A stretch of 64,000 nucleotides of DNA from positions 1,449-65,448 of the forward strand of contig NMRB01000360.1 of the NCBI GenBank assembly GCA_002633025.1. Reading direction: 5' to 3'. Below, in pieces: positions 37,804 to 49,992 of this stretch (positions within the stretch are counted from its first letter, which is position 1; every line of letters begins with the position of its first letter). The notes below the pieces were generated by a model. It had not been told where the DNA came from and ran no database searches. It worked only from the letters and a program-made list of their open reading frames with translations. The translations under genes and the position numbers were made by a program. The stretch is from Notospermus geniculatus (Eukaryota; Nemertea; Pilidiophora; Heteronemertea; Lineidae).

Positions 37804-38966
37804 ATTCTCCGATCTCCTTTTTGCTTTGGAAGCGTTGAAAGTACACTCAGCAGAATCCTCATCGTAGTAAGCGACTTGAGGAGAGTGTTATCGGTTCGAA
37901 GGCGCAGATCCTGAGAGGGGATAAGAAGTCACTGGGCTTCTTACCGGTGTCTAAGCAACACGGGGGCGTAGATGAGAGTTGGGCATAGATGTTGAAAGAC
38001 AAGATTTAACGCCAAACATCGACTATCTTGGCATTTTAATCAAGGAGGAAATTAATGGGTTTCCATTTGATTTTGATGACTGTCGATGATGACACAAAGC
38101 ATGTTCTAACTGCTGGCATGAGTGGTAACCAAGGTGTCACAGCTGTTGGAACCCGGTAAGGTTTCGAAGAGATCCGACGTTCTCGCCTTTCTACTCGGTT
38201 TTGTGATAACAGATACTGTAACGAGATTACAACTGAAAAATTAAGCACGCTGAACACCTGAGGACATAATTCGTGATTCCAAGGGTTGAGGGTTTGAATA
38301 GGTTTCGTTCCTTGGCAGCACATCAACCTTCTGGCAGCACATCAATCTCGTCCTCTCTCCGTAGATTTGTTCCTGTCCCCATCCCCATCTATACTACACC
38401 CGCGGCGCTCCAGCTAGCTGGCTATGGTGGCAGAGACGGGAACCAGTCTAGACACACAACACATGGTTGTGATTTTGAGGGTGGTAAGAGGTTGGGGTGA
38501 GACTTGGTTCTTCTAGGCGTTCACTGGTATGCTTGCTTGTGGTGCTGTATATATAGATAAGAGGGTGTCGCTCCCTGAATAATTATTCGTACACAAATTG
38601 GTTTAGTTCGAAGGTCGTGGTCAGCTAGTACGAGCTCATCTGGGCAGAGAATGAGTGAAGTGTTACATCTACATGTACTGTATTGTACACTCTTCTGTGT
38701 GCGCATGAATCAATGACAGAATAGGCTACACTCGGTTTTGTCTGAAAGACGATCAACGTTAAAGTGCCACTTTCACATCTGAAGCAAACAAATGTTATTT
38801 TTATGTAATGATGGAGTACTTTCCGATCAAGAGTGCCACGGAATCCGCTAACATTGATCGGGACCCAGTACTAAGCAAATTGTCACAAAAGGGCGCATTC
38901 GTGATGGAAGTCAATTTGACTTTTCATGCATTTCGCTGGGAAAAACTATTAGCGGTGGGTTTCAAT
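37804..38966. repeat. First copy of an about 1.16-kb contig-end duplication
   Basis: Matches 38968-40114 with several small indels (for example near 38090/39262, 38375/39530 and 38550/39704), then ends at N 38967. The indels suggest two alleles of one locus kept as separate contig ends. Confidence 0.88.
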
Positions 38967-38967
38967 N

Positions 38968-40114
38968 TTCTCCGATCTCCTTTTTGCTTTGGAAGCGTTG
39001 AAAGTACACTCAGCAGAATCCTCATCGTAGTAAGCGACTTGAGGAGAGTGTTATCGGTTCGAAGGCGCAGATCCTGAGAGGGGATAAGAAGTCACTGGGC
39101 TTCTTACCGGTGTCTAAGCAACACGGGGGCGTAGATGAGAGTCGGGCATAGATGTTGAAAGACAAGATTTAACGCCAAACATCGACTATCTTGGCATTTT
39201 AATCAAGGAGGAAATTAATGGGTTTCCATTTGATTTTGATGACTGTCGATGATGACACAAAGCGTTCTAACTGCTGGCATGAGTGGTAACCAAGGTGTCA
39301 CAGCTGTTGGAACCCGGTAAGGTTTCGAAGAGATCCGACGTTCTCGCCTTTCTACTCGGTTTTGTGATAACAGATACTGTAACGAGATTACAACTGAAAA
39401 ATTAAGCACGCTGAACACCTGAGGACATAATTCGTGATTCCAAGGGTTGAGGGTTTGAATAGGTTTCGTTCCTTGGCAGCACTTCAACCTTCTGGCAGCA
39501 CATCAATCTCGTCCTCTCTCCGTAGAGATGTTCCTGTCCCCATCTATACTACACCCGCGGCGCTCCAGCTAGCTGGCTATGGTGGCAGAGAAGGGAACCA
39601 GTCTAGACACACAACACATGGTTGTGATTTTGAGGGTGGTAAGAGGTTGGGGTGAGACTTGGTTCTTCTAGGCGTTCACTGGTATGCTTGCTTGTGGTGC
39701 TGTACAGATAAGAGGATCTCGCTCCCTGAATGATTATTTGTACACAAATTGGTTTAGCTCGAAGGTCGTGGTCAGCTAGTACGAGCTCAACTGGGCAGAG
39801 AGAATAATATAAGTGAAGTGTTACATCTACATGTATTGTACACTGTTCTGTGTGTGCATGAATCAATGACAAAATACACTCGGTTTTGTCTGAAAGACGA
39901 TCAACGTTAAAGTGCCACTTTCACATCTGAAGCAAACAAATGTTATTTTTATGTAATGATGGAGTACTTTCCGATCCAGAGTGCCACGGAATCCGCTAAC
40001 ATTGATCGGGACCCAGTACTAAGCAAATTGTCACAAAAGGGCGCATTCGTGATGGAAGTCAATTTGACTTTTCATGCATTTCGCTGGGAAAAACTATTAG
40101 CGGTGGGTTTCAAT
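38968..40114. repeat. Second copy of the about 1.16-kb contig-end duplication
   Basis: Begins after N 38967 with TTCTCCGATCTCC and continues into unique DNA after the GGGTTTCAAT string. No gene recognised inside. Confidence 0.88.
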
Positions 40115-40528
40115 TATCTTATGGGGGTCTGATGGGTTGGGGCTCGTTCCACGGCAAATTGAGTTTCTTGTTTTGACCGCTTTTGACAAATAACAGACGT
40201 ACGTTATTTACTGGAAATGTCTCCCCGGGCCCAAGAAATTTAATTTGAACAAAAACGTCCCACTGGTCTCTCTAAGATAGCAAATCCCATATTTCATCTC
40301 AATCAGAGGCGCCATATGACGAGGCAGTCTAATCTCCCTTTGATCAAATCCTTCTGTAATCATCCCAGTCTTTCGTCCTACATTTCTCGTCAACGAATTT
40401 AAAGCTTGCTCTTATTAAGCTGGTAGGTAGCACACATACGGAAATCTGAGAGACATGTCAGTGAGCTTAAAACCTGTGTTCGCGACCTTATCTCGGCGAG
40501 TTTTACATCCATCGTTGCTGCCAGACAT

Positions 40529-40862
40529 TAGCGAGGTTTCGCAAATCTGACGAAACACGAAGTACGTAATACGAAATTGGACTTCGTTTCCATGACGTAA
40601 TGTATTTCAGGAGATGGTTGGTACCACAAATGTCCCTGCTGCCAGTGTGTTTTAGCATATCATGTAAGACCGAGAGAGTAATGGTGCATCGTGAATTTTT
40701 AAATTCCCACTTCGTATCTAGGAAGTGGACCAACGGAAGACGCTCTCGCAGCAGGCGATATTTGTGGTACCAACCATCTCCTGAAATACATTACGTCATG
40801 GAAATGAAGTTGAATTTCGTATTTCGTACTTCGTGTTTCGTCAGATTTGCGCAACCTCACTA
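40529..40862. mobile_element. Long-armed inverted repeat element (about 334 bp)
   Basis: Arms of about 110 bp (about 40529-40643 and 40748-40862) share GCAAATCTGACGAAACACGA and GGAGATGGTTGGTACCACAA or their complements, around a unique centre of about 105 bp. A fold-back MITE is the likely identity. Confidence 0.8.
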
Positions 40863-43800
40863 CTATCTCGAATCTCGCAGACATGAATTTGTATCTGTCA
40901 TATCAGTGCTGCCAGCTTTAGGATGCATGTCAGTGAGATGATTTCACAGACATAGCAAATTATATATGCTGCATTCCAGCTTCGCTATATTGAGCCTCAG
41001 ATGTGTTCGTATTAGCCCGTGGCTTGGAATACGTCGACGATACCAGTGGCTTGATCAGAGAGAAGCTCATCATGTACGATATGCTCGTCTGTGTTATAAA
41101 CATCGTATATGGTTTGTCTAATAGCTTGCGTCGGTTTTTATTGCATTGTTTCTCTACCATTAGCTTGCGAGACATTCCGAAGTACGCCGAAAGAAATATC
41201 TAGAATCTTTCCTGACCAGAGGGAAGAAAGCCACTCAGCGTTGTTAAGCAGAAAGCAAATTCGTTGTGTCTTTCCGCACCGGAGAAAAGAAATATTGTTG
41301 GCAGAATTTTGTTGGCAAGTCAATTACTAAGAGAGATGTGTTAATCAAACAACGGGATAAGCTCTGTGGACACGAGGGTAGCACTGCATCAAACAAATTG
41401 ACCTGGCCTACCTTGTCAGGTTGTGGGTGTGCGTTGGTGGAGAATGTATTTCCTTGCTCTTGCTTAGAGCAAAGATCGAATGACATGACTGATTCAGCCT
41501 CTTAGAAAAATCGAGTAGGCCTAGCTTTGATTTTTCAACTAACTATGATCATGACCATTACCCGGCGAAATTTAATTATTGCATATTTTACTGAAGGTAT
41601 GTAATTATGGTTCTATCTTTGTAAAAAAAGACTGAGAATTATATACCAATAATGCGTCCGAGGGTTTCTCTGAATTTCATGTTCCGCGAGAGCTGCAGCA
41701 GGGTGATTGGCCCGAAGTAGATCACTTCATGTCAGGTGAATTCATTGTTTGATAGCTTCCTTAGAGCAAGTCGTCGAGAGCAGCATTGAAGAAACGAAAC
41801 TGTTTTCGTTGATGACAAATGGGCATGAATGTAACCTTTCTTGTCATTACACTTTTTGATTTATAAGGTGTTTGTCATGAAAAACCGATCACAATCATTT
41901 ACCCACTCTGGAACGGTTGCAAAAAATTGTTTACTCATTTCCTTTGAGACTAGGACTTCTGTATTCGAAAAATTATTCACTGTACAAACCGATTGACCAC
42001 TCGTGACAATAGGACTGGTGTCGGTCTGAGTCCATTTAACGCATTTTCCTCTCTCACTGCCGTACTTTCAATTTCTGCCACAATTAATCAACATTGGTAC
42101 AACATTCGTTGTGATGCCATGGCGTGTGACTTAGCAATGTAATCGGACTAACTGTAAAGCCTTTGAAGTCGATGTTGGCAGTGGTGACAAAAACGTGCTG
42201 AGTGCACTTCATCTTTTGGCTGATCGGTGCTTCCAACTTGGTTGCTGCTAACGTTCGTCAGCTAGAGGTTGTTACATTGAGAGGGAGATTTCCTCTCAGG
42301 CTAGACACAGCCTGCATGCTTTTTCTTCGAAACGTTTCGACAACATATTCTATGTATAGGGCCCACTCGCCATAAACTGAGATTCACCAATTTCACTTTT
42401 CTTAACATTTCATAACGCATACGTCATCGATGTCATCTTCTTCTTTTCTAGGTTGACCATTGATCTCTGTTCCCGTCTCATCTCAGGTGATCAAGCTTAT
42501 TGTGATAAAATTAGGTACGTATTTGTGTATTTTCATGAGCGTGGTAGGGTGTGTCTTATCTGCGTTATCATCATGAACCATTGGCGTTGTGTCTGATTTT
42601 GACAAGACATGAACAGAGTAGATTTTCTACAATGGGTCGGCATTCATTGTCCACAGGTCAGTAAACGATCTTACAGAATTATATGACTTTAATATCACCC
42701 ATGCTCTTAAGGTTATACCAATAAAGAGAGCAGGTGAATAAACAAGAAATACAGCTTATTTATACAGACTTTCATATGCAAGTCTTAATTATGACTATTC
42801 AAATAATTATAGTTCCGCTTTATTCCGATAAAAAAAGATTATGGACAGAAATGGAGCCAGAATTAACAACCGGAAGATCTGATCGAGAAATATTCTTTCA
42901 TTGGAGTAGTTTGCTTTCTACTGCTGCGTGATGCCCGGTTTCCATAGCGACGATGCCATGTAAACAAATTAGTTTTACGAGTTGTGCTCACCGGATGGTG
43001 TCATGCGAAGTATTTGGCGATGAAATTTATAGATTTCATTTCATTGGTTGCCAAGGTTTTTTGCTCATGGGGGGTTTATTTATGCTTGACAAGATCAAGA
43101 TGGCATAGAATTTATGCACGCAAATGCGAGGAGACGGTGCTATTCGTAGGCTAAGTCTTCCATTGATATTTAGGTTAAAAAATGAAAATTTATCCGGAGA
43201 AATCATTGGTTCCTACCTTCTTATGCAAATCAAAATCATTCTGAGATTTCTATGTCCTTCTTGAACACCTTATTTGTGGCCTAATATATCGATTAGTACC
43301 TCCAGGTTTGATTCAAAGCCATAGCAATGAGAGAAAGACGTGTCAGAAATACTGCGGCGATTGATCAAAAAGCTTTTTAATTTCTTCAGTGAATAACCTC
43401 AAACGGCTGAGAAATTGAACGATTCTATTTGCAGTGGATTACATGTATATGGACCCACACACACTGTATCTGTTGAAAAAAAGAAAGGAGCATGGGCAAT
43501 AAGTATATGTGACCCGATGCTCCCCTGGTGTTGTGAAATGATACCTGCCTGGTGGCATTCTTGCTTGATGTCCAAGGAAGGAACGATCTTAAAATCTATG
43601 AGAAACACCTTCAGATTAAACACCTTTCAAACTCAGAAAATTTTGAGAATTTCCAAGCCTTGTTAAAAATGTTGTCATCTGAAGTACGTGCAGTCAATCT
43701 CATCTGCATGAAACCTGCCGGCGAGGTTCATCAACTTTAAGCGGCCTGTACAGCATCATTACATCGTGTTCGTCATATTAGACTTCTGGGGCCTTTTTCA

Positions 43801-46800
43801 TAAAGTGACTTTAATCTAATGGTACCTTTAATAACCAAATGGAAAATGCATTGAGTTAATGGTACCATTACTGCAACAGGCCCCTGATTCCAGAAGTGAA
43901 AGAAGATTACACTTTCCCATGTAACGCAGTGAACTTCGTTTGAAATCGCCGAGTGACGTAACTAAGTCTTCCCCATGACGCTCTTCGGAAGTACCCGCAA
44001 GCTCACTTCGCCGAACTCCACGGTACTATTTAATCACCTAACCTCTGGCCACGCGCCGTAACTGACGTATATATTAATGATGCATAAATACCATTCATGT
44101 CTTATTACCCGGGGTTGTTAGGGATGTGGTTGACTTCGTTGGCATGGTGACGGCACAGGAAATACAAGATGTTCTTGCTGGCCGAAGAGTTCCGTCCGAC
44201 GTTGTCTTATTAGAAGGGAGTCACGTGTCGAGTTCATTTGGTAGAATTTTGTAAAAATAATTTGATCTTGTCGAAATTACTTGTAACACCCTCGTGGAAA
44301 TGTCGATTCTTGGGAAATTAATTAGGGTAAGTTAAATTAACTTTTGTATCTGAAGGGAATGTTACAGGCTCATCCTTCGGTGATTAACTGGTACATTCAA
44401 CTAGAATCATGTGGTAAATAATTATGTTGATCAACAACCACGCACTTTTATCAAATATCATAGGATAAGCGTCACGACTTCACTCTATTCGTGATCATCC
44501 TGACTGGTAATGTTCTTACATGGTTTCAATGCCCGGCCTGAACGTTGGCCATAAAGATGGCCGTAATCAGTGTTATAATAAAACGCTTTTTGGAACCGCG
44601 GTTTGAACTGCGCCGTCAGACGAAACTGCTATCAAAACCTCATTAGGAATCATTCCACTTAGTATGAAAACTGATATTAGGATATGATGAGACGTGTTAT
44701 GGCGAATGTTAGACTAACTGCTATTTTTGTATCTGTACGCATTTCAGTCTTACAGAGCCATTACAAAAATATCAGTACACGTATGATAAATGAAAATAAA
44801 AGTAATGAAATATTTAAACGCAGACTCAACTTCCCCATTTCTCACGATTGGGGAATATCATCAGACGCAATTCACAGCAAATACTGCACGATCATTACTT
44901 GTGTTGCACATTTAAATTGCAAATACAGGCAAATCACATTTGAAATTCGATGGAATAAAATTCCACTGCTTGACTGCCCGCAGTTATTTGGCACTGTAAC
45001 ATATATACGCGGCGTTATTTCGGAGCCCCCCTCGAGTGTCTATGCACCGTCAGCATGGACAGATTCAGGGGAACGATAACTTCTGCTGGCAGTGTGTAAC
45101 CATAGAAACGATGTACGGTACAGTATCGTATGCATAGATAACCGTGAAAGATTGGGGACACAATATGGTCCCCGGTGAGTGAATACCCTCTCAAGCAGAA
45201 AGTTGTTATACAGTGACAAACTTAATCATAACTGATTGTAGACCTATGAATAAGATATGATGATGAAAACGGCTTCCTTTTGCCTTCAATAAATAGCTGT
45301 CTTCCAACGGCGTGAAAAACGTCTGCGCTGGCTTCTTTTTATCACGAGCTAATGCCGGTAACGTAACATGAAAGACCCACCATGTTCATATTTTATATCT
45401 TAAAAGTTTGTCTGATCAACGACGACTTAATATCCAGTTTGGCATGCTGTAGTACTAAAACTACAGTAAGTTGTGAAGAACATCTATTTACTTAATAAAC
45501 GTTTGCTAATGGTGACGAAATAAAAAATATTACATTACGGAACATGCCCAAATACTAGAAAGATATTGTGACTTTCTACACTCAAGTCATGCAGACATCC
45601 GTTGCGAGGGAGCATCCCAATTTCGATAAAGGAAACTGACTTCGTGACATCGCTTCTAAAAACAGGACTCATTGAATCTCACGTATCCCATTTCTGCCAC
45701 AACTAAAATTACATCAACAACGCTCCACTTCTCGCACTATTAAATTCAATAGAATTCTTCACCGTGATTCTTTTTCGTCGGCACCTTTACTTCTCCGTGA
45801 ATGCTAATCCGTTTTCCACCAACTGGAGGCTGGATCAACAAAGCCAAGGTTAATCACATTGCCTCTGTATTTAAATATTGAAAGTGATTTAAATTTCGCT
45901 GAGGTACATTTCAAGTGATCTGCGCCATCGTCCCGAGTTTTAATTTCACATGATACATGTACATGCCGGACAGCCTTCATATTGCAGCCACCGTGATTAA
46001 CAGCATGATGAACTGCCTCTAATTGATTGACCAGTCAGATCTGTTGATGATCTACGGAATCACGCAACCAGAACCTCCAAGGGTGTAAAAAGAGTGCTGA
46101 ACAATGAATGGGGAATTTCTGGCCACAATGGATTAGGTGTCGCTGCCGTAAACATCTATTGAGAACCATTCAGTTTACAGTCATGTTAATTTCTTATGAA
46201 TAAAAATGCACGTATTGTTCACACTAGTGCAGTGGTGTACACTGGCAACACTATGAATCTAGGGTGTGTTCATACACTGATAATTCAGTTTTTATTACCC
46301 GATGAATCTCCAAGTCACGATGCCTCTTTTAGTGTGATAAATCTACATGAAAGCACTCGTCACACCGCAAATCATCCGATCGAGACCGATTTTCTTGACA
46401 GGGTTTAAAAAAACGAGCCACGTGGGAAATAATCTCATAAAATGATACATCAAAAACTATCGTTTAGATTTTCCGATCGTGTTGGTAACATTGATAACTG
46501 CATATCTGTCACCACCACGACACTTCTTGTTGAACTCATTCAGACTGGAGGAGAGAAAAAACAACCCTCTGCTGTCTTCTGAGATCCTATTAGGTCTTGA
46601 ACGTGTTGATCGTTGATTGCATTCAGTTTTGCAGAAGAAACGCGAGAAGCAACCTATATGCTATTACTGTTAATTGGATAGCACAATATTTAAGACGCAT
46701 CATATTGTCTGAAGTTCATTGTGAAAAGTTATGATACCTTACGCTCCATCAGTGACAATTAATATGGTGATATTGTTCGCTCCCTATTGTGCTCCGTATC

Positions 46801-48465
46801 TTGTATCAAATCAGTCGCCCGGGGATAGCGCTGTGCTTTAAGGTCATTAGCGCAGTGTTTTTGAACCTACGCCGACCTTAATCAACCGAATGCACTGTCA
46901 TTCACTTATGTATGAGCAACACTTAAAGTTTAGCAAAACACTAAAACAATAAAAGATGAGATCTATAGGCCCATGCTGATATTTTGATGGCACTGTGAGG
47001 GGGCTTCACACCAAGTCTCTGTTTTTCACCAACTATGTAGTAATAGAAAGGACTTTTTGGTTTCGGCGCATCATCCTATCTTGTAATTGGTACTCTTCTA
47101 AATATGGAGGGCAGAGCGTTGGAACCATCCAAAACGCTTGCTACCTGTTCTTCACACAGTGACTGGCTTCTTGTATGGGGGCTAGGGTGGGGTGGGATAC
47201 TCGGTAATACATGTAAACGTACATCACCATCATACGAGGAATTTTATAAGACGGCAACATGCAATCAGACAGCGCCATACTCTCTTAGTTGTCGTTGTGA
47301 TTGAATGTAAACATCCAGAATCCTGGTCATGCGCCCTGTTGTTTTAAGATGAATACGGCATTTTTCTCAGCAGGTGCGCTCTGCGTTCTCAACGAGCGAG
47401 ACCTTAAATTAATGTACTCCTACTGTGTCTAGTGATACGATCGTTCGGTGATGAAAATTGCTGCACGCGAGAAAATGTAAAGCCTCTGATTGAATGTTTC
47501 TCTTGTCAATGAATGTCACACTGCTCTCACACGGAAAAAGCAGGAAGTCCAGTAGGCCCTCGATCAACTTTTGCAACACATGGCGGTTAGTGGTTATGTC
47601 TTGCACTCCTCCTTGCCGCGCAAACGTTGAAGTCTTTGGAGAAATCAGGGAACATGACTTGAACCTACAGCGAATCTCATAAAGTGCTTCGAATAAAATG
47701 CAGTTGCAGTGTCTGTGATGTACTGCACATGTACATGTACATGTACGTGTACATACATGTAGCCTACATGTATGTATTATACCAGCACTGTGACGCTGAA
47801 GTGCAGTACAGTTTGTTTTAGTTGCCTAACTCAAAATACGATGCAGAGAATCGAATTTCGTCCTCGTTTGAGGAAGAGGCAAGGAGCAACGGACATTGTT
47901 ATACAAATTATTTATTTCCAAATCGGTATTTTGATTTTGAATATTGTTGCATTTAACATGAGCTATGATAATTGACTGAAAATCTGGGTGAAGCGGATGT
48001 ATCAATTCTGACAACCGACGAAATAAATTGCATCTAACACCGCGGGACCTATCCGTTGCCGCTAGTGCAGTCGAAGTTAGAATGCTCAAAATATCAGTTA
48101 AGAAGCAATTTAATTATCCCTTAGATAAGGATCAGGGATGGGGATTGTGTCTAATGCAAGGACGTCGTTGATCGATGATGTAAAGGTAGAAGATTATCAA
48201 ACCCGTTTCATTCGTCATGTTTATTTGAAAAATCGATTTCATTTGAAATGTTTAGGAAGGATGACACGTTGAGAGGAACTACTTTGAGTAAAACAACAGA
48301 GATGTTTTTATTATTCTGCGTACAATTTTTGTATGACGTATTTCATTTAGTTTGGGACATGTCAGGGGTTAGTGACTGATAACTATAGATGTCATCCAGG
48401 AGACAGATTCACTCTGCCTTTCTCGTTTTTGTGCACAGGACAAGATAAGGATTTACCAACTCCAA
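40863..48465. other. Intergenic, no gene recognised
   Basis: No exon chain or protein motif found. An ACATGT/CATGTAC microsatellite-like run lies at about 47727-47773. A weak inverted element bounded by GGCCTTTTTCATAAA and AACAGGCCCC lies at about 43791-43886. Confidence 0.45.
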
Positions 48466-48588
48466 GGGCCGTATTTTATTAGAACGTTTCTTAACATTAA
48501 GGTCCACTTTAAATCTATTGTTCTCGATGGTTTTACAATAGACTTAAGGTCGACCTTAACGTTAAGGAACGTTCTAAAATACGACTCC
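48466..48588. mobile_element. Palindromic MITE, family 2, copy 1
   Basis: The left arm starts GGGCCGTATTTTATTAGAAC and the right arm ends with a complement (GTTCTAAAATACGACTCC). The inner part TTAACATTAAGGTCCAC pairs with GTCGACCTTAACGTTAA. Nearly identical to 62626-62744. Confidence 0.85.
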
Positions 48589-49992
48589 ATCTCTTTTATC
48601 AAGTTTATGAGGAAACCATGCCTCAGCGATGTCAGAAAACGGCGAAGAGTCTAAAAACTGTTGATGGAAGCAGTACTCGTTGCTTATGCAGGACAAGTAC
48701 AGGAAAATGCAGCCACCTCTCGTGCTTCAGGGAATTAACCAGCCAAGTACTACCTTATTATTCTCAGACCTCAGGTGCTGTGACTACCAAATAAGGGAAA
48801 ACTCTAAATAAAAGATGTGCTACGGCTATGCCTTTCTGAGTTGGTGTACTATTGAAGAAATTCTCCAATTCTAATCAGACATTCAAAACGAAATAATAAT
48901 CTGACCCTATTTACAAGAATTTTCCAGTATCAATACCACAACATGACTTCTTCATTGTGAAAGGTGAGTCCAGCCGCCTCGGAAGTGTTTACTGCCGTTT
49001 CCTTGGTTACCTGGCAATATGAAGACAAGATCGAAGTGATGTATTCTTCTACGGGATGGTTGAGACAAGACACGTACTTTATACATGTAGTCTAATAGGG
49101 GAGGACATCCCGGATTATCGGGATTGGCGAAACAGGACGTCACAATTTATTGACTATTGAAAAAGTGGACAAAGGAGTTTCTGCTTCAAACAAATGAAGT
49201 TTATCGTAGGATTCATAGTGGTGGTGATCACCTGAACTCTCGACTGCCCTGTGTCTGCCTCCAGCAGCCCTTCATCGATAAGATGGGATGTATATGCTAA
49301 GTGGTATTCTCCTTGAAGGTGCGACATTATTTCGCAGCATCGACAGAAACATATTACACAAGAACATTCAGAGGAAAATACGTTAGGGAAATCATTCATG
49401 TATTTGCTGTCACTGGATCACAGCTACTTAATAACTTTCTGCTAATGACAATCGAACATGCGTCGGCGCACTTGTTTACAGCGAGATCACATGACACCAG
49501 GCGGCATTACCATGGAGACAAGAAAACAAAGTTACTAATTAGTCTGTGTGGTGTATCTCGATCTTATGTGGAGAATCTTCCCTCAAGTAATGATCAACTG
49601 GGCATTTTTATATCATTTACGTCATGAAGTTGACATAAAATGTACAGTAGGAATGATTTATTGCGTATGGTTGCACAGGACGTAGCAACAATCAAAGCTG
49701 TAGTATGATCACCAGTAACTTGTGAATGGAAAAGTTGAAGCAACAGAAATTCGTTTTTCAGGGAATTTTTAGTGACCTTCATCGACGTGGTCCATGGATA
49801 GTTCTAGTTCTTCATTGTAGCGTTTTAAAGGCCAACTTTGTGCGAAACTGTGCAGCAAACTTCAATTTTCGCGTTGCCAGATCTAAGCCTTAATTGTTTC
49901 ATGCCGACTATCTCCAAATTAAACCTGCTAAAATTATATTTTCAGTGTGAACATGTCCCTGTCTAGCTGATACAGATGTCGCGAAACGTAAA
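48589..49992. other. Upstream region of the CNG channel gene
   Basis: Should hold promoter and 5' UTR of the channel gene, but I can mark no specific element. Open frames up to 108 codons have no recognised motif. Confidence 0.4.

Noticed and set aside
37890-37920. GGTTCGAAGGCGCAGATCC as a tRNA T-arm
   Set aside because: No acceptor stem, anticodon arm or correct spacing around it.
44684-45079. 131-aa plus-strand open frame
   Set aside because: Composition unremarkable, no family feature, isolated in repeat-rich DNA.
47727-47773. ACATGT repeats as a CRISPR-like array
   Set aside because: Simple palindromic microsatellite steps without spacers in animal DNA.
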